A stretch of DNA of 64,000 nucleotides from DATFYM01 sp035315065 (GCA_035315065.1 DATFYM010000111.1:1-64000); one strand, 5' to 3'; numbered from the stretch's first letter, positions 53,823-62,717 are shown. The notes: a model not told the origin generated them from the sequence alone. Numbers and translations are program-made.

Positions 53823-55580
53823 CTACGGTACCCAATTGATCCGTCGGAGCAGGTTCTCGAAGCGTGGATCGGACCGCAGGTTGTCAAACCGGGGCTCGGC
53901 TTTGAGCCAGACCAGCCAGACGTCGCGCTCTTCGCAGGCCTTCTCGAGGCATTCGAACCCTTCGTCTTGCTGTCCCAACCCGGCGTGGACGATGGCACTC
54001 CAATAGTGAGGGACGTACCGGCGCTGGGCAATCTTCCCCAACTCAGACAAGGCCTTGTTGGCTTGGCGCTCCTCTCCGGAAGCGGCATACGCGTGGCCCA
54101 GGGCGGCGAGGGCGACCAGGTTCCCTCCCGAACCTTTCTTGGCCTTCTCGAACGCCCGGATGGCTTCGGTGTGCTTGCCCAGTTGCAAATAAGCCAGCCC
54201 GAGCGTGTGTTGAGCCGGCGTGAAGCTCGGCTCAATCTCCAGTGTCTTGAGGGACTGTTCGAGCGACTGCTCGTATTGGCGGGCCATATACCAGTTCCAC
54301 GCCACTTCCATGCTGATAACCAGGGAGAGGGGATCCAATTCCTGCGCCGTGTGGATCTCCTGCATGGCCTCCTCACTCCTGCCCATCGACGAGAGGAAAT
54401 CGGCGTACCAGTGGTGTCCGGTCGCATAATTGGGATTGAGCTCCAGCGCTCGCAAGTATTCGTTCTCCGCGCCCACCCAATCCCACTCGTAGCTCTTCTT
54501 GATGCTGGCCAGCGAGGCGTGGGTCTCCGCCAGTCCGTCGTCGAGGCTGAGCGCGATCCGCGATAACTCGCGCGCGCGCGGCATCACCTCGCGGGGCGGC
54601 ATCAGACCAAAAAGGCCGTACAGCCCGTAGGTGTCGGCCAAGCCGGAGTAGGCTAGAGCGTAGTGAGGGTCCTTCAGAATCGCATCCTGAAAATACCCGA
54701 TAGATTTTCCCAGTCCCTCTTCGTTCATCTTGAAGTAGCAATAACGGCCCTTCAGGTAGTCGCGGTAGGCCTCTGCATTCTCGGTGTATCGCTTGGTCAG
54801 CCGTTTCTTTTCCTCGCCAGTCAGACGCAGTCGCAGTCGCTCCGAGATCTCGCGGGAGATTTTCTCCTCGACCTCGAAAATGTCAGGGAGTTTCCGGTTG
54901 TACTGCTCACCCCAGAGCCGGAACCCCGAATCGGTGCTTACCAGCTCAGCGCCGATCACCAACGTGTCGCCGCGCTGCACGAGTCTCCCGGTTAGCACCG
55001 CATGCACCCGAAGCTCGCGGCCCACCTCCAGCGGATCCACCCCGCGCCCCCGATAGCGGAACACTGTGCTCCGGGCCATTACCCTAACCCCGGCGAGTTG
55101 CGAGAGGTTGCTGATGAGGCTCTCGGTGATGCCGTCGCTCAGGTAGTCGACTTCGGGGTCCCCGCTGGTGTTTTCAAAGGGCAAGACGGCAATCGAGTTG
55201 ATGGCCTCGGATTCCGGCGCCGCCGGCAGGGTGGTGCCTTTGGCCATCTCGACCGGCTGAATGAAGCGATATCCCCGGCGGGAAAGCGTTTCCACGAAGC
55301 GCGGATTCTCCGCCGAATCGCCCAGCGTGTCGCGCAACTTATTGACGGCGGTGTTGAGGTTGCGATCGAAATCCACGTAGGTGTCTGGGGTCCACAGCCT
55401 CTGCCGGAGCTCCTGACGGGTGATCAACTGGCCCGGCCTTTCCAATAGCGCGGCCAGGATCTGGAACGGCTTCTCCTCGATTTTCAACCTCAATCCGCGC
55501 CGGTGCAACTCGCGCGCCTGAAGGTTCACTTCGAAGGCCCCGAAACGTATGGCAGTGGCCGACCCTTCCTGTTCACTCAT
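53823..55580 (-). CDS. Winged-helix regulator with TPR repeats (CadC-like)
   Basis: A 585-residue one-component regulator. Residues 10-110 are an OmpR/CadC-type winged helix (EEKPFQILAALLERPGQLIT, then NTAVNKLRDTLGDS). Residues 130-265 are a TolB/adenylate-cyclase-associated domain (INSIAVLPFENTSGDPEVDY, LSDGITESLISNLSQL). From 300 onward there are about six TPR units. It has no transmembrane helix, so is likely cytoplasmic. Acidobacteriota carry many paralogues of this design. The likely targets are itself or the divergent gene at 55813. Confidence 0.88.
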   Translation of the reverse strand: MSEQEGSATAIRFGAFEVNLQARELHRRGLRLKIEEKPFQILAALLERPGQLITRQELRQRLWTPDTYVDFDRNLNTAVNKLRDTLGDSAENPRFVETLSRRGYRFIQPVEMAKGTTLPAAPESEAINSIAVLPFENTSGDPEVDYLSDGITESLISNLSQLAGVRVMARSTVFRYRGRGVDPLEVGRELRVHAVLTGRLVQRGDTLVIGAELVSTDSGFRLWGEQYNRKLPDIFEVEEKISREISERLRLRLTGEEKKRLTKRYTENAEAYRDYLKGRYCYFKMNEEGLGKSIGYFQDAILKDPHYALAYSGLADTYGLYGLFGLMPPREVMPRARELSRIALSLDDGLAETHASLASIKKSYEWDWVGAENEYLRALELNPNYATGHHWYADFLSSMGRSEEAMQEIHTAQELDPLSLVISMEVAWNWYMARQYEQSLEQSLKTLEIEPSFTPAQHTLGLAYLQLGKHTEAIRAFEKAKKGSGGNLVALAALGHAYAASGEERQANKALSELGKIAQRRYVPHYWSAIVHAGLGQQDEGFECLEKACEERDVWLVWLKAEPRFDNLRSDPRFENLLRRINWVP

Positions 55581-55812
55581 ACTGGCAACCTGATTTATTT
55601 AAGGATGAGCGCAGGGCGCCGCGGGATGCCACCTCAATCAAGAGGCCATAAGATTCTCTCATAACTCCTTCCCGAGCAACAACGTGTCGGACAACAAACG
55701 CTTGAGCGAGAGTTGAGAATTTTTCCACACGCCTCCTGCGTCTAAGCCAACGTACGACAAACACGCAAGAGAAGTTCAACGCGTGAATCGCAAGCGAAAG
55801 AGGAGGCTCGTT
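55581..55812. promoter_or_regulatory. Divergent intergenic region between regulator and secreted-protein gene
   Basis: 232 bases between the minus-strand regulator and the plus-strand gene. It includes the small palindrome TGTCGGACA at 55685-55693. It must hold both promoters, but no clear -10/-35 pair is seen. Confidence 0.4.
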
Positions 55813-56250
55813 ATGAAGACTCTGAAAGTGGCTGGTCATTTGGTTCTAGTAGCGCTCGCCGTGGTCCTTTCTGCCAGTGTGGGAAAGTCGCAAGTTGAGG
55901 GCTACAAGGGTACATTCACCCTACCCACCGAGGCTCGCTGGGGAAGCGTAACCTTGCCCGCCGGAGATTACACTCTCCGAATGGATTCCGTTTCTGCGCC
56001 CCACTTTATTTACCTCAAGGGTGAAAGCAAGTCCGCAATCGTTCTGGCGGGCGTCCCCGATCTGCGCCCAAGCTCCAACCACAGCGAGTTGGTTCTGGTG
56101 GAGACCGCGCATGGTTATGCCGTGCGATCACTCGCAGTCGGTCAAATCGGGCTGAGTCTGGACTACGCGGTTTCAGGGCATCAAAACGTGTATGCCAACA
56201 ATCGGGAGCGGCCCGCCACCATTAGCGTGTCGATGCGGTCAGGGCACTAG
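55813..56250 (+). CDS. Small secreted protein, unknown function
   Basis: A 145-residue protein with a signal peptide (MKTLKVAGHLVLVALAVVLS) and a beta-rich mature part (FTLPTEARWGSVTLPAGDYT, LVETAHGYAVRSLAVG). This layout is common among uncharacterised acidobacterial exported proteins. ATG 55813 is supported by gaggagg six bases upstream; GTG 55783 is less likely. It is divergent from the TPR regulator and may be its target. Confidence 0.65.
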   Translation: MKTLKVAGHLVLVALAVVLSASVGKSQVEGYKGTFTLPTEARWGSVTLPAGDYTLRMDSVSAPHFIYLKGESKSAIVLAGVPDLRPSSNHSELVLVETAHGYAVRSLAVGQIGLSLDYAVSGHQNVYANNRERPATISVSMRSGH

Positions 56251-56505
56251 AACAGGCTCCGCGGCACCAACAACTCAGGGGCGGGCCCTTCTCTTGGAAA
56301 AGGTCAGCCCCTTGAGCATCGAGCTTGACGTTTCTGCCTTTGTTGAGGGGTTAGCTGCCGTTGAAACAGCGGTCCTATGCCACGCATGTTGTGCATAGTT
56401 GGGGATGCGGCTCCAGGCGGCCTCCTCGTGGCCGGCTGGCGAAGAGCGCAGCTCTCCGATTCAGTGGCTTTTCTGCTTGGTCAGCCGACAGGCGATCCCG
56501 GCATT

Positions 56506-56745
56506 TCATCCCCCTTTGCGGGGTAATTCTCCGCCGCGACGCTTCATGATCTTGTCGAAGGCCTTGAAATCCGCCCGGGCTTTCCGATCCTGGAAAAACC
56601 GGGCGGTTTCAAGAGCAGACACCTTCTCCGCCACTGCGGTAGCCACGAACTGGTTGATGCTGGTTCCGTCCTGCTTGCTCAGCCGCACCACCGCATCCTT
56701 GAGCGATCGGGGCAGCCGCAGAGGATAGGTCTTTGTTTCACTCAT
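56506..56745 (-). CDS. Ribbon-helix-helix/HicB-type antitoxin
   Basis: A 79-residue protein with an Arc/HicB-like ribbon-helix-helix (YPLRLPRSLKDAVVRLSKQD, then GTSINQFVATAVAEKVSALE). The basic C-terminal tail would contact a toxin. Its start overlaps the end of a PIN-toxin fragment, so the normal toxin-antitoxin pair is broken here. Confidence 0.78.
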   Translation of the reverse strand: MSETKTYPLRLPRSLKDAVVRLSKQDGTSINQFVATAVAEKVSALETARFFQDRKARADFKAFDKIMKRRGGELPRKGG

Positions 56746-57060
56746 GGTTTGATCCTCCTGATAGCTTCACGCGGGAGCAGGCCTTCTACCCCAAACTGTG
56801 AGGTCGCAATCCCCAAATCCCGCAGGTTAAACGTGACCAGAGCGTCCGCACCACCAGTCACTTTCATTGGCTGCTTGAGTCCTAACTGGCTGAAGCCAAC
56901 ACCCGCTTATGCCGGAACCGAAGAAGTGCATCGTCCAGAGGATCATCGGCGCCGCCGGCCAGCATCGCTACAATCTCCTGGTGCCGCCGGAGAAAGGATT
57001 ATGCTGCGACGCTCCTTGAGCGAAGCGTTGGCGAGAAAAGTCTTAAGAGCAGGGTTATGA
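56742..57060 (-). pseudogene. Remnant of PIN-domain toxin
   Basis: The last 41 codons (56742-56867) encode GGADALVTFNLRDLGIATSQ and LPREAIRRI, a typical PIN-toxin C-terminus, and the stop overlaps the antitoxin start. Upstream, to about 57060, pieces such as MLAGGADDPLDDALLRF appear in another frame. No intact start or N-terminal active-site Asp is seen. Confidence 0.6.
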
Positions 57061-57313
57061 TTGACTATTCATCACTAACTCTGGGATGTATGTGGCAGGT
57101 ACTTGACAGATGCGATCCGGCTCGCGGAAAATCCAACTTTCGCCAGATCTTTGTACCGGACGCTCTCCCGTTGCACCGCGGGTAGGTTTCGCGTAGGCGT
57201 ACAACTCACCCTCGGTCGCGGACACTCTAACCGCAGCAAGCCTGCCAGTCCGAGTCTTGCTGCTAACCATAAAGTCCTGCTGGCCAGAAGCCCATTTAAT
57301 AAGGAGAACCGAC

Positions 57314-58303
57314 ATGAGACGACTCGCTATCAGCCTCGCCCTGGCAGTTTTTGTTTCGACCGCCATGCCGGCACGATCCCGGGCGGACACTTACAATTTC
57401 TCGACCATCACCAATCCTAACGACACGGCTTTCGACCAACTGCTCGGTATCAATGATTCGGGTGTAATCGCCGGGTATTACGGGGACGGAACAGTGGTTC
57501 CTAACAATGGGTTCACGCTGACTCTAAATCCGATCGTGTTCACTCCGGAGAACTACCCCAACTCCGCGCAAACCCAGGTGATCGGGATTAACGGCGCGGG
57601 AAACACGGACGGATTCTACATCGACCAAAACGGGGTCACCCACGGCTTCACCGACTTTGGGGGCGTTTTCGCCACCGTAGATAATCCCAACCCGACTTCG
57701 GTATTGACGCAGCTCCTTGGCTTGAACGCCCTCGGCTCGGCGGCGGGGTACTGGCAGAATGCCGCAGGTACCCAGTTTCCTTTCATCGAGCTAGGGGGCT
57801 CGTTTACGGGACTCGATAAAAAACTTCCCGCCAACACGATGGCTCAGGCCACGGGCATTGACGATGGCGGAGTAGTCAGCGGATTCTACGTCGATGCCGG
57901 AGGCAACACGCACGGCTTTATACTCGCTGGCAGCAAGGTGACCACGCTCGATTTCGGCAATGATACGAACACCACAGCCCTGGGTATAAACAACAATGGG
58001 CAGGTCGTGGGCACCTTCGTAGACGCTGCCGGCATGCACGGGTACCTGTATAACAGCGTCACCGGTGCGTTCACGCAGATCGATGACCCGAACGGCATAA
58101 ACAGCAGCGGCCTGGACACGACCACCGTCAACGGCCTTAACAACCTGGGCCAGTTGGTGGGGTTCTACGTGGATGCGAACGGCAACACGGACGGGTTTAC
58201 AGCCACGCCGACACCCGAACCTTCCGCCTGGCTGCTGATGATCACGGCCCTGGGCATCGTCGCCTACCTGAAGATGGGGCGACGCAGCCCGAGTGGTGCT
58301 TGA
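57314..58303 (+). CDS. PEP-CTERM sorted exported protein with HAF-type repeats
   Basis: A 329-residue exported protein. Signal peptide at 1-24 (LAISLALAVFVSTAMPARS). The mature part repeats an approximately 40-residue beta unit centred on LGINDSGVIAGYY, GINGAGNTDGFYID and ALGINNNGQVVGTFVD, like HAF-repeat proteins. The C-terminus is a PEP-CTERM signal: TPEPSAWLLMITALG, then a basic end. It should be anchored and processed by an exosortase encoded elsewhere. The start ATG has aaggag nine bases upstream. A terminator-like hairpin follows. Confidence 0.85.
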   Translation: MRRLAISLALAVFVSTAMPARSRADTYNFSTITNPNDTAFDQLLGINDSGVIAGYYGDGTVVPNNGFTLTLNPIVFTPENYPNSAQTQVIGINGAGNTDGFYIDQNGVTHGFTDFGGVFATVDNPNPTSVLTQLLGLNALGSAAGYWQNAAGTQFPFIELGGSFTGLDKKLPANTMAQATGIDDGGVVSGFYVDAGGNTHGFILAGSKVTTLDFGNDTNTTALGINNNGQVVGTFVDAAGMHGYLYNSVTGAFTQIDDPNGINSSGLDTTTVNGLNNLGQLVGFYVDANGNTDGFTATPTPEPSAWLLMITALGIVAYLKMGRRSPSGA

Positions 58304-58340
58304 TCCGCAAGTTTAATTCCAAGCGGAATTTCGCGCGCCG

Positions 58341-58368
58341 GAAGGGCGGGCTTTCGCAGCCGCCCTTC
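58341..58368 (+). terminator. Terminator-like hairpin after PEP-CTERM gene
   Basis: GAAGGGCGG (58341-58349) and CCGCCCTTC (58360-58368) form a perfect 9-base stem with a 10-base loop. No T-run follows. Confidence 0.5.
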
Positions 58369-58443
58369 TGAGGCGCCGCCTGCGAGAAAGTGTTCCTTGG
58401 CCAACCGATCGAATACCCTGGCACTTCAAAGAGGGTTAACACC

Positions 58444-58746
58444 ATGCCGATGAAGAGCCCGCCCCACCCGGGAGATTTCGTCCGGACGGAGATTATCGAG
58501 CCCGCCGGTCTGTCGGTGACGGCTGCCGCCGCCGCGCTTCGGGTAGCCCGGCCTGCGCTGTCGAGCCTGCTCAACGGCAAGGCCGACCTTTCCGGGGACA
58601 TGGCGCTGCGCATTGAGAAGGCTTTCGGAGTGAAGATGGACACACTCATGCGGATGCAGGCCTCGTACGACATCGCCCGGACCCGGAGGCGCGAGAAGCA
58701 AATCCATGTGCGCCGGATTCATCAACTGGCTGATCTTCACGCGTGA
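58444..58746 (+). CDS. higA: HigA-family antitoxin
   Basis: A 100-residue HigA/VapI-type protein: PPHPGDFVRTEIIEPAGLSV, then an HTH (AAAALRVARPALSSLLNGKA). It would neutralise HigB and repress its own operon. No higB is adjacent; 140 bases upstream are non-coding, so it is a solitary antitoxin. ATG 58444 is chosen. Confidence 0.82.
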   Translation: MPMKSPPHPGDFVRTEIIEPAGLSVTAAAAALRVARPALSSLLNGKADLSGDMALRIEKAFGVKMDTLMRMQASYDIARTRRREKQIHVRRIHQLADLHA

Positions 58747-58847
58747 GCAATTGCCGCCTTCGCGCTGCCGAGTCGACGCGCCCGACTCCCGCGAAGCGGG
58801 ACACTGTGGGTGGGTGTAGGTGAAACCTCGTTCGCCGGAGAGCAGCG

Positions 58848-59885
58848 ATGAAGGCAGTACGATTTCACGAGCACGGTGGGCCGGAAGTCCTGAGATACGA
58901 GGACGCGCCCGACCCCAAGATTGAAGCCAACGAGGTCCTGGTGAAGGTGAAGGCGTGCGCGCTGAATCACCTCGACCTGTTCCTGCGCGCCGGCGTGCGC
59001 AGTTGGACCCTGCCCATGCCGCACATCGTGGGCAGCGACATCTCCGGCGTGGTGGCCGAGGCAGGGCGGCTGACGACGCGGGTGAAGCCCGGCGATCGCG
59101 TGCTGCTGGCGCCCGGCGTCAGTTGCGGCCAGTGCGAGATGTGCTGGAAGGGACTGGACAGCGCCTGCCGCGGCTACACGCTGTTGGGCGTGATGGTGGA
59201 CGGCGGGTACGCCGAGTACGTGAAAGCGCCGGAGGCGAACGCCATTCTGATCCCCGCCGATTTCAGCTTCGACGAGGCGGCCGCCGTGCCCTTGGTGTTC
59301 CTGACGGCGTGGCACATGCTGATGACGCGCGCCCAGCTCAGGTTGGGCGAAGAGGTGCTGGTGATCGGGGCCGGGTCAGGCGTGGGCACGGCCGCTATTC
59401 AACTAGCCAAGCTGATGCAGGCGCGCGTGATCGCGGTGGCGGGAAGCGACGAGAAGCTGGAGAAGGCGCGGGCGCTGGGCGCCGACGAGGTCGTCAACCA
59501 CCGGAAGCAGTCCATTGCCGAGGAGGTGAAGCGGCTCACCGGCCGGCGCGGCGTGGATGTGATTGTGGAGCACGTGGGCGCGGCGGTGTGGGACGCGTGC
59601 TTCGATTCGCTGGCCACTTACGGGCGGCTAGTGACCTGCGGGACCACGTCGGGCGAGAACGTCGAGTTGAACCTGCGGCTGCTGTTCGGACGCCAGCGCA
59701 CGCTGATGGGATCGTTCATGGGCGGCAAAGGCGAGCTCGCCGGGGTGCTGAAGTTCGTGTTCGCTGGCAAGGTCCATGCGGTGATTGACTCCGAGTTTCC
59801 CTTGCGGGATGCGGCGGCGGCGCAGCAGAGAATGGATGGGCGGGAGTTTTTTGGGAAGATCCTTTTGCACCCGGAGGAGGGGTGA
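58848..59885 (+). CDS. Zinc-type alcohol dehydrogenase-like MDR protein
   Basis: A 345-residue medium-chain dehydrogenase/reductase. The structural zinc ligands are Cys93, Cys96, Cys99 and Cys107 (CGQCEMCWKG). The NADPH-type Rossmann motif is VIGAGSGVGTAAIQLAKL. A catalytic zinc site is partly kept (GSDISGVV for GHE), so it resembles quinone-reductase or crotonyl-CoA-reductase branches. Substrate unknown. The start ATG 58848 follows ggagagcag. Confidence 0.87.
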   Translation: MKAVRFHEHGGPEVLRYEDAPDPKIEANEVLVKVKACALNHLDLFLRAGVRSWTLPMPHIVGSDISGVVAEAGRLTTRVKPGDRVLLAPGVSCGQCEMCWKGLDSACRGYTLLGVMVDGGYAEYVKAPEANAILIPADFSFDEAAAVPLVFLTAWHMLMTRAQLRLGEEVLVIGAGSGVGTAAIQLAKLMQARVIAVAGSDEKLEKARALGADEVVNHRKQSIAEEVKRLTGRRGVDVIVEHVGAAVWDACFDSLATYGRLVTCGTTSGENVELNLRLLFGRQRTLMGSFMGGKGELAGVLKFVFAGKVHAVIDSEFPLRDAAAAQQRMDGREFFGKILLHPEEG

Positions 59886-59976
59886 GGAGAAGGCTATCGG
59901 CCTGACGAAACGATTGACGCCGGATGAGGCTACGGAGTAGGTTAGAGGCATGGGCTGAGGCGTGCCCCGCAGGACC

Positions 59977-60294
59977 ATGATGAATCCCGAATTGGTGACG
60001 CACATTACGAAGACGATCGTCGAACATTTTCATCCCCGGCGCGTCATTCTGTTTGGCAGCCACGCCCGAGGCGAGGCCAACGCCGAAAGCGACCTGGATA
60101 TCTTTATTGAAATGGAGACCGCTGGGAGCCCGCCGGAACGCGCGGTGGAAGTCAGCTCCGTCTTCGGTCTACGCCCCTGGTCGATGGATTTGGTGGTTTA
60201 CACGCCTGAAGAAGTGGAAAGACTGCGCGGCGTTAATGGCACGTTGCTCTCGCTCATTGAAGCCGAGGGAAAGCCGCTCTATGAGCGCCGCTAA
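59977..60294 (+). CDS. MNT-type nucleotidyltransferase (toxin-antitoxin)
   Basis: A 105-residue minimal nucleotidyltransferase. The motif GSHARGEANAESDLDIFI gives Gly27-Ser28 and the metal-binding Asp39 and Asp41. In HEPN-MNT modules such enzymes adenylylate the HEPN toxin. The stop is preceded by the start of a HEPN-like frame (MSAAKSNYRAWL at 60281) that soon loses resemblance, so the partner is a remnant. GTG 59962 is an alternative start. Confidence 0.8.
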   Translation: MMNPELVTHITKTIVEHFHPRRVILFGSHARGEANAESDLDIFIEMETAGSPPERAVEVSSVFGLRPWSMDLVVYTPEEVERLRGVNGTLLSLIEAEGKPLYERR

Positions 60295-60430
60295 ATCAAA
60301 TTACCGGGCGTGGCTGCCCCGTGACCAGACCGCAGGGCGGACCTACTCTCTCGACAGTATCTTGCGCTCGAGAGGACAGGAACGGCTCTATTTGGCTCTA
60401 TCGATTCGCGGAATTGAAAATGACCTGGCC
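60281..60430 (+). pseudogene. Remnant of HEPN toxin start
   Basis: Begins MSAAKSNYRAWLPRDQ, like the N-terminus of HEPN partners of MNT proteins, but within about 15 residues it loses all similarity. The frame is accidentally continuous with nuoB downstream. Confidence 0.4.
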
Positions 60431-60442
60431 GCGTGCCATAAT
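60414..60442 (+). promoter_or_regulatory. Strong promoter of nuoB copy 2
   Basis: -35 TTGAAA (60414-60419), a 17-base spacer, and -10 CATAAT (60437-60442). A start site seven bases later would leave two or three bases before the ATG at 60452, so the mRNA would be nearly leaderless. Confidence 0.6.
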
Positions 60443-60451
60443 CAATCTGAC

Positions 60452-60988
60452 ATGAGCACTGCAACTATGGAAGTGAACGAAGCGTCGGGGCTGGAAGGCC
60501 TCATTTTCACGCGGCTCGACAAGGTGGTGAACTGGGCGCGCAAGTCGTCGATCTGGCCCATGAGTTTCGGCCTGGCTTGCTGCGCTATCGAGATGATGTC
60601 CATGTCCGCCTCGCGCTTCGACATCGCCCGCTTCGGGGCCGAGGTGTTTCGAGGCTCGCCGCGCCAGTCGGACCTGATGATCATCGCCGGCCGCGTTTCG
60701 CAGAAGATGGCGCCGGTGATCAAACGGCTCTACGCCCAGATGCCAGAGCCCAAGTGGGCGATCTCCATGGGGGTCTGCGCCACGTCCGGCGGCGTGTTCA
60801 ACAATTACGCCATCGTCCAGGGCGTGAACCAGTACATTCCCATCGATGTCTACGTCCCCGGCTGCCCGCCCCGCCCCGAACAGTTGATTTACGCCATCAC
60901 CCTGTTGCAGAAGAAAATCGAAGCGCAGCGCGGCACGTTCAAGGCAGCGGTGTTTCACGGGAAGCAGGGAACAGGGAACAGGGAATAG
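60452..60988 (+). CDS. nuoB: NADH-quinone oxidoreductase subunit B, second orphan copy
   Basis: A 178-residue NuoB with the N2-cluster cysteines in FGLACCAIEM, the Cys in MGVCATSGG and the Cys in VPGCPPRPE. It differs from the copy at 29353 at both ends. The last eight or so residues (GKQGTGNRE) are encoded by a gggaaca repeat arm that also supplies the stop codon. It is convergent with ygfZ. A dedicated promoter supports ATG 60452; the open frame upstream is HEPN remnant. Confidence 0.9.
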   Translation: MSTATMEVNEASGLEGLIFTRLDKVVNWARKSSIWPMSFGLACCAIEMMSMSASRFDIARFGAEVFRGSPRQSDLMIIAGRVSQKMAPVIKRLYAQMPEPKWAISMGVCATSGGVFNNYAIVQGVNQYIPIDVYVPGCPPRPEQLIYAITLLQKKIEAQRGTFKAAVFHGKQGTGNRE

Positions 60989-61056
60989 GGAACAGGCAGG
61001 GACCGGTCCAACCGGTTTTTCCCTATTCCCTGTTCCCTGTTCAGTGTTCCCTGCTC
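60963..61056. repeat. Heptad inverted repeat with gggaaca words between convergent genes
   Basis: Arms 60963-60996 and 61016-61056. The first holds the nuoB stop, the second the ygfZ stop. A small inner hairpin accggtccaaccggt lies in the loop. It may act as a two-way terminator. Confidence 0.9.
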
Positions 61057-62141
61057 GGCCAGAACGGCAGCTCATGGACCGTGGCCGGCGCGCCCGAGGC
61101 GAGGGTCAACTGGGTTCCCGGGGCGGCCGCCTCGCGACGCAGATAGGCTAGCGCCAGGACCCTGCCGCCGGTAGGGCCGACAGTAGGGCAGAAGCCGGCG
61201 CTGGTGACCTCACCCACCTCTTTTCCTTCCCGCATCAGCTTCTCACCCGCCGCCGGTGGGACTTCGGCTTCGACGACGAGTCCGGCGAGCTTCCAGTTCA
61301 CGTGGCCGCGGCTGCGTGCCCGCTCGATGATCTCCTGGCCGGGGTAGCAGCCCTTGGTGAAGCTCAGGGCGTTGAGGAGACCGGCCTCGAGGGGCAGCGT
61401 CTCGTCGTCAAGCTCGGCGCCGTAGCGTGGGATTCCGGCCTCGATGCGCAGGGTTTCGAGAGCCTCGGTTCCACAGGGGCGCATGTTGAGCGCCGGTGCC
61501 GCTTCGAGAGCCGCTCCCCACAGCGCCTTCAGGACCTCCGCTTCCGCCCAGACTTCGTAGCCCTCGTCGCCCGTGCTGGTGGCGCGCACCAATCTCACGG
61601 CGCCACCGGCAACATTGGTAGTCGCATGGCGGAACTCGTCGGGCAGCGAGGCGTGGAAGTCGACCACGGTTTCGAGCCACTGGCGCGACGACGGTCCCTG
61701 GATGGCGATGGTGAACAACGACAACGGCTCGATCTCGACCTCGTCCATCAGGATGAAGCGGTCGAGGTGCTGCCTCACCTTCTCGACGAGGTCGGCGTCG
61801 GTGTCCACGATGAGGGCATCGTCGGTGCAGTAGACGCGCGGATCGGCGAGGATGTGGCCTTTGATGTCGAGCAGCGTGGCGTAAGTGCCCTCACCCGGCG
61901 TGAGACGCTTAACGTCGTTGGAGAGCATGTTGTGGAGGAAGCTGGTGCGATCGGGTCCCTTCACGGCCAACTTGGCCCGGAAGGCGAAGTCGAAGAGACC
62001 GGCGGTCCGGCGCGCGGCCAGGTGCTCCGTCCGGGGGTCGCGAAAGCGCGACGGCACCCGGCCGCCGTGGTACCCACCTAGCGTAGCTCCGAGTTGACTA
62101 TGAGCCTCCGCCAGAGGGCTTGGAATAGTGCCCAGCGTCAT
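61041..62141 (-). CDS. ygfZ: YgfZ/GcvT-family folate-binding protein
   Basis: A 366-residue protein of the GcvT/YgfZ family. The motif KGCYPGQEI is the YgfZ signature used in iron-sulfur cluster repair; glycine cleavage GcvT lacks it. N-terminal block LFDFAFRAKLAVKGPDRTSF, mid-block LDIKGHILADPRVY. It probably supports assembly of Fe-S enzymes, of which this region encodes many. The last three or four residues come from the repeat arm. The ATG at 62141 is followed by another gggaaca repeat on its 5' side. Confidence 0.85.
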   Translation of the reverse strand: MTLGTIPSPLAEAHSQLGATLGGYHGGRVPSRFRDPRTEHLAARRTAGLFDFAFRAKLAVKGPDRTSFLHNMLSNDVKRLTPGEGTYATLLDIKGHILADPRVYCTDDALIVDTDADLVEKVRQHLDRFILMDEVEIEPLSLFTIAIQGPSSRQWLETVVDFHASLPDEFRHATTNVAGGAVRLVRATSTGDEGYEVWAEAEVLKALWGAALEAAPALNMRPCGTEALETLRIEAGIPRYGAELDDETLPLEAGLLNALSFTKGCYPGQEIIERARSRGHVNWKLAGLVVEAEVPPAAGEKLMREGKEVGEVTSAGFCPTVGPTGGRVLALAYLRREAAAPGTQLTLASGAPATVHELPFWPSREH

Positions 62142-62148
62142 CTTAAAT

Positions 62149-62212
62149 CAGGGAATAGGGAACAGGGAACAGTCCCTTATTCCCTGTTCCCTATTCCCTG
62201 TTCCCTATTCCC
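62149..62212. repeat. Heptad inverted repeat with gggaaca words
   Basis: Arms 62149-62172 and 62177-62212. Same words as the hairpin at 60963 and as 32541. Confidence 0.88.
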
Positions 62213-62219
62213 TCTCTTC

Positions 62220-62642
62220 CTAGCCCATCCGCAGGTACGCGGAGATGAGGATCACGCCAATCGCCGCCCCGAACGCTATGGCCAGCCACATCTGGCGCTT
62301 GGCCTGAACGCGCTCCAGGACTCGGAGCGGCAGTGTCAACGCCAGGGTGATCACGAAGATCACGCCGGCAAGGACCAGCTTGACGGTGAGCCACTTCCAG
62401 GCGGTTCCCCACGGCGCTTCCCAATAACGCGTCTTCACGGCGTAAAGGCCCGAGACCAGCAGCAGGAGGGCGCATCCCCAAGTCACCCAGCGGAATCTTG
62501 CCCGGACTGCCCTCACCATCAACTCTCTTTGCTCGGGGCTGAGCACGCGCAGCGATGGCTTCAGCGCAATGAGGATGAAGCCCATGCCTCCTACGCCGAT
62601 CACGGCGGCGACGACGTGAATCCACTGGAACAAGATCGACAT
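62220..62642 (-). CDS. Small membrane protein, CopD-like
   Basis: A 140-residue protein with four hydrophobic helices (FQWIHVVAAVIGVGGMGFIL, WVTWGCALLLLVSGLYAV, LVLAGVIFVITLALTLP, LAIAFGAAIGVILISAYL). The His in the first helix and the helix layout recall CopD-type proteins. Function uncertain. The stop lies just before the repeat. Transcribed on the minus strand with ygfZ downstream. Confidence 0.65.
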   Translation of the reverse strand: MSILFQWIHVVAAVIGVGGMGFILIALKPSLRVLSPEQRELMVRAVRARFRWVTWGCALLLLVSGLYAVKTRYWEAPWGTAWKWLTVKLVLAGVIFVITLALTLPLRVLERVQAKRQMWLAIAFGAAIGVILISAYLRMG

Positions 62643-62717
62643 CAGCGCAACTCCGCCGGGATTCTATCCATTCTTCGCGCCTCCGTATAGTTCAATAGTT
62701 GTCTATAACCCCTGCGT

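Noticed and set aside
57055..57390. Minus-strand protein overlapping the PEP-CTERM gene start
   Set aside because: It overlaps the well-supported start and signal peptide of the PEP-CTERM gene, and nothing in it is recognisable.
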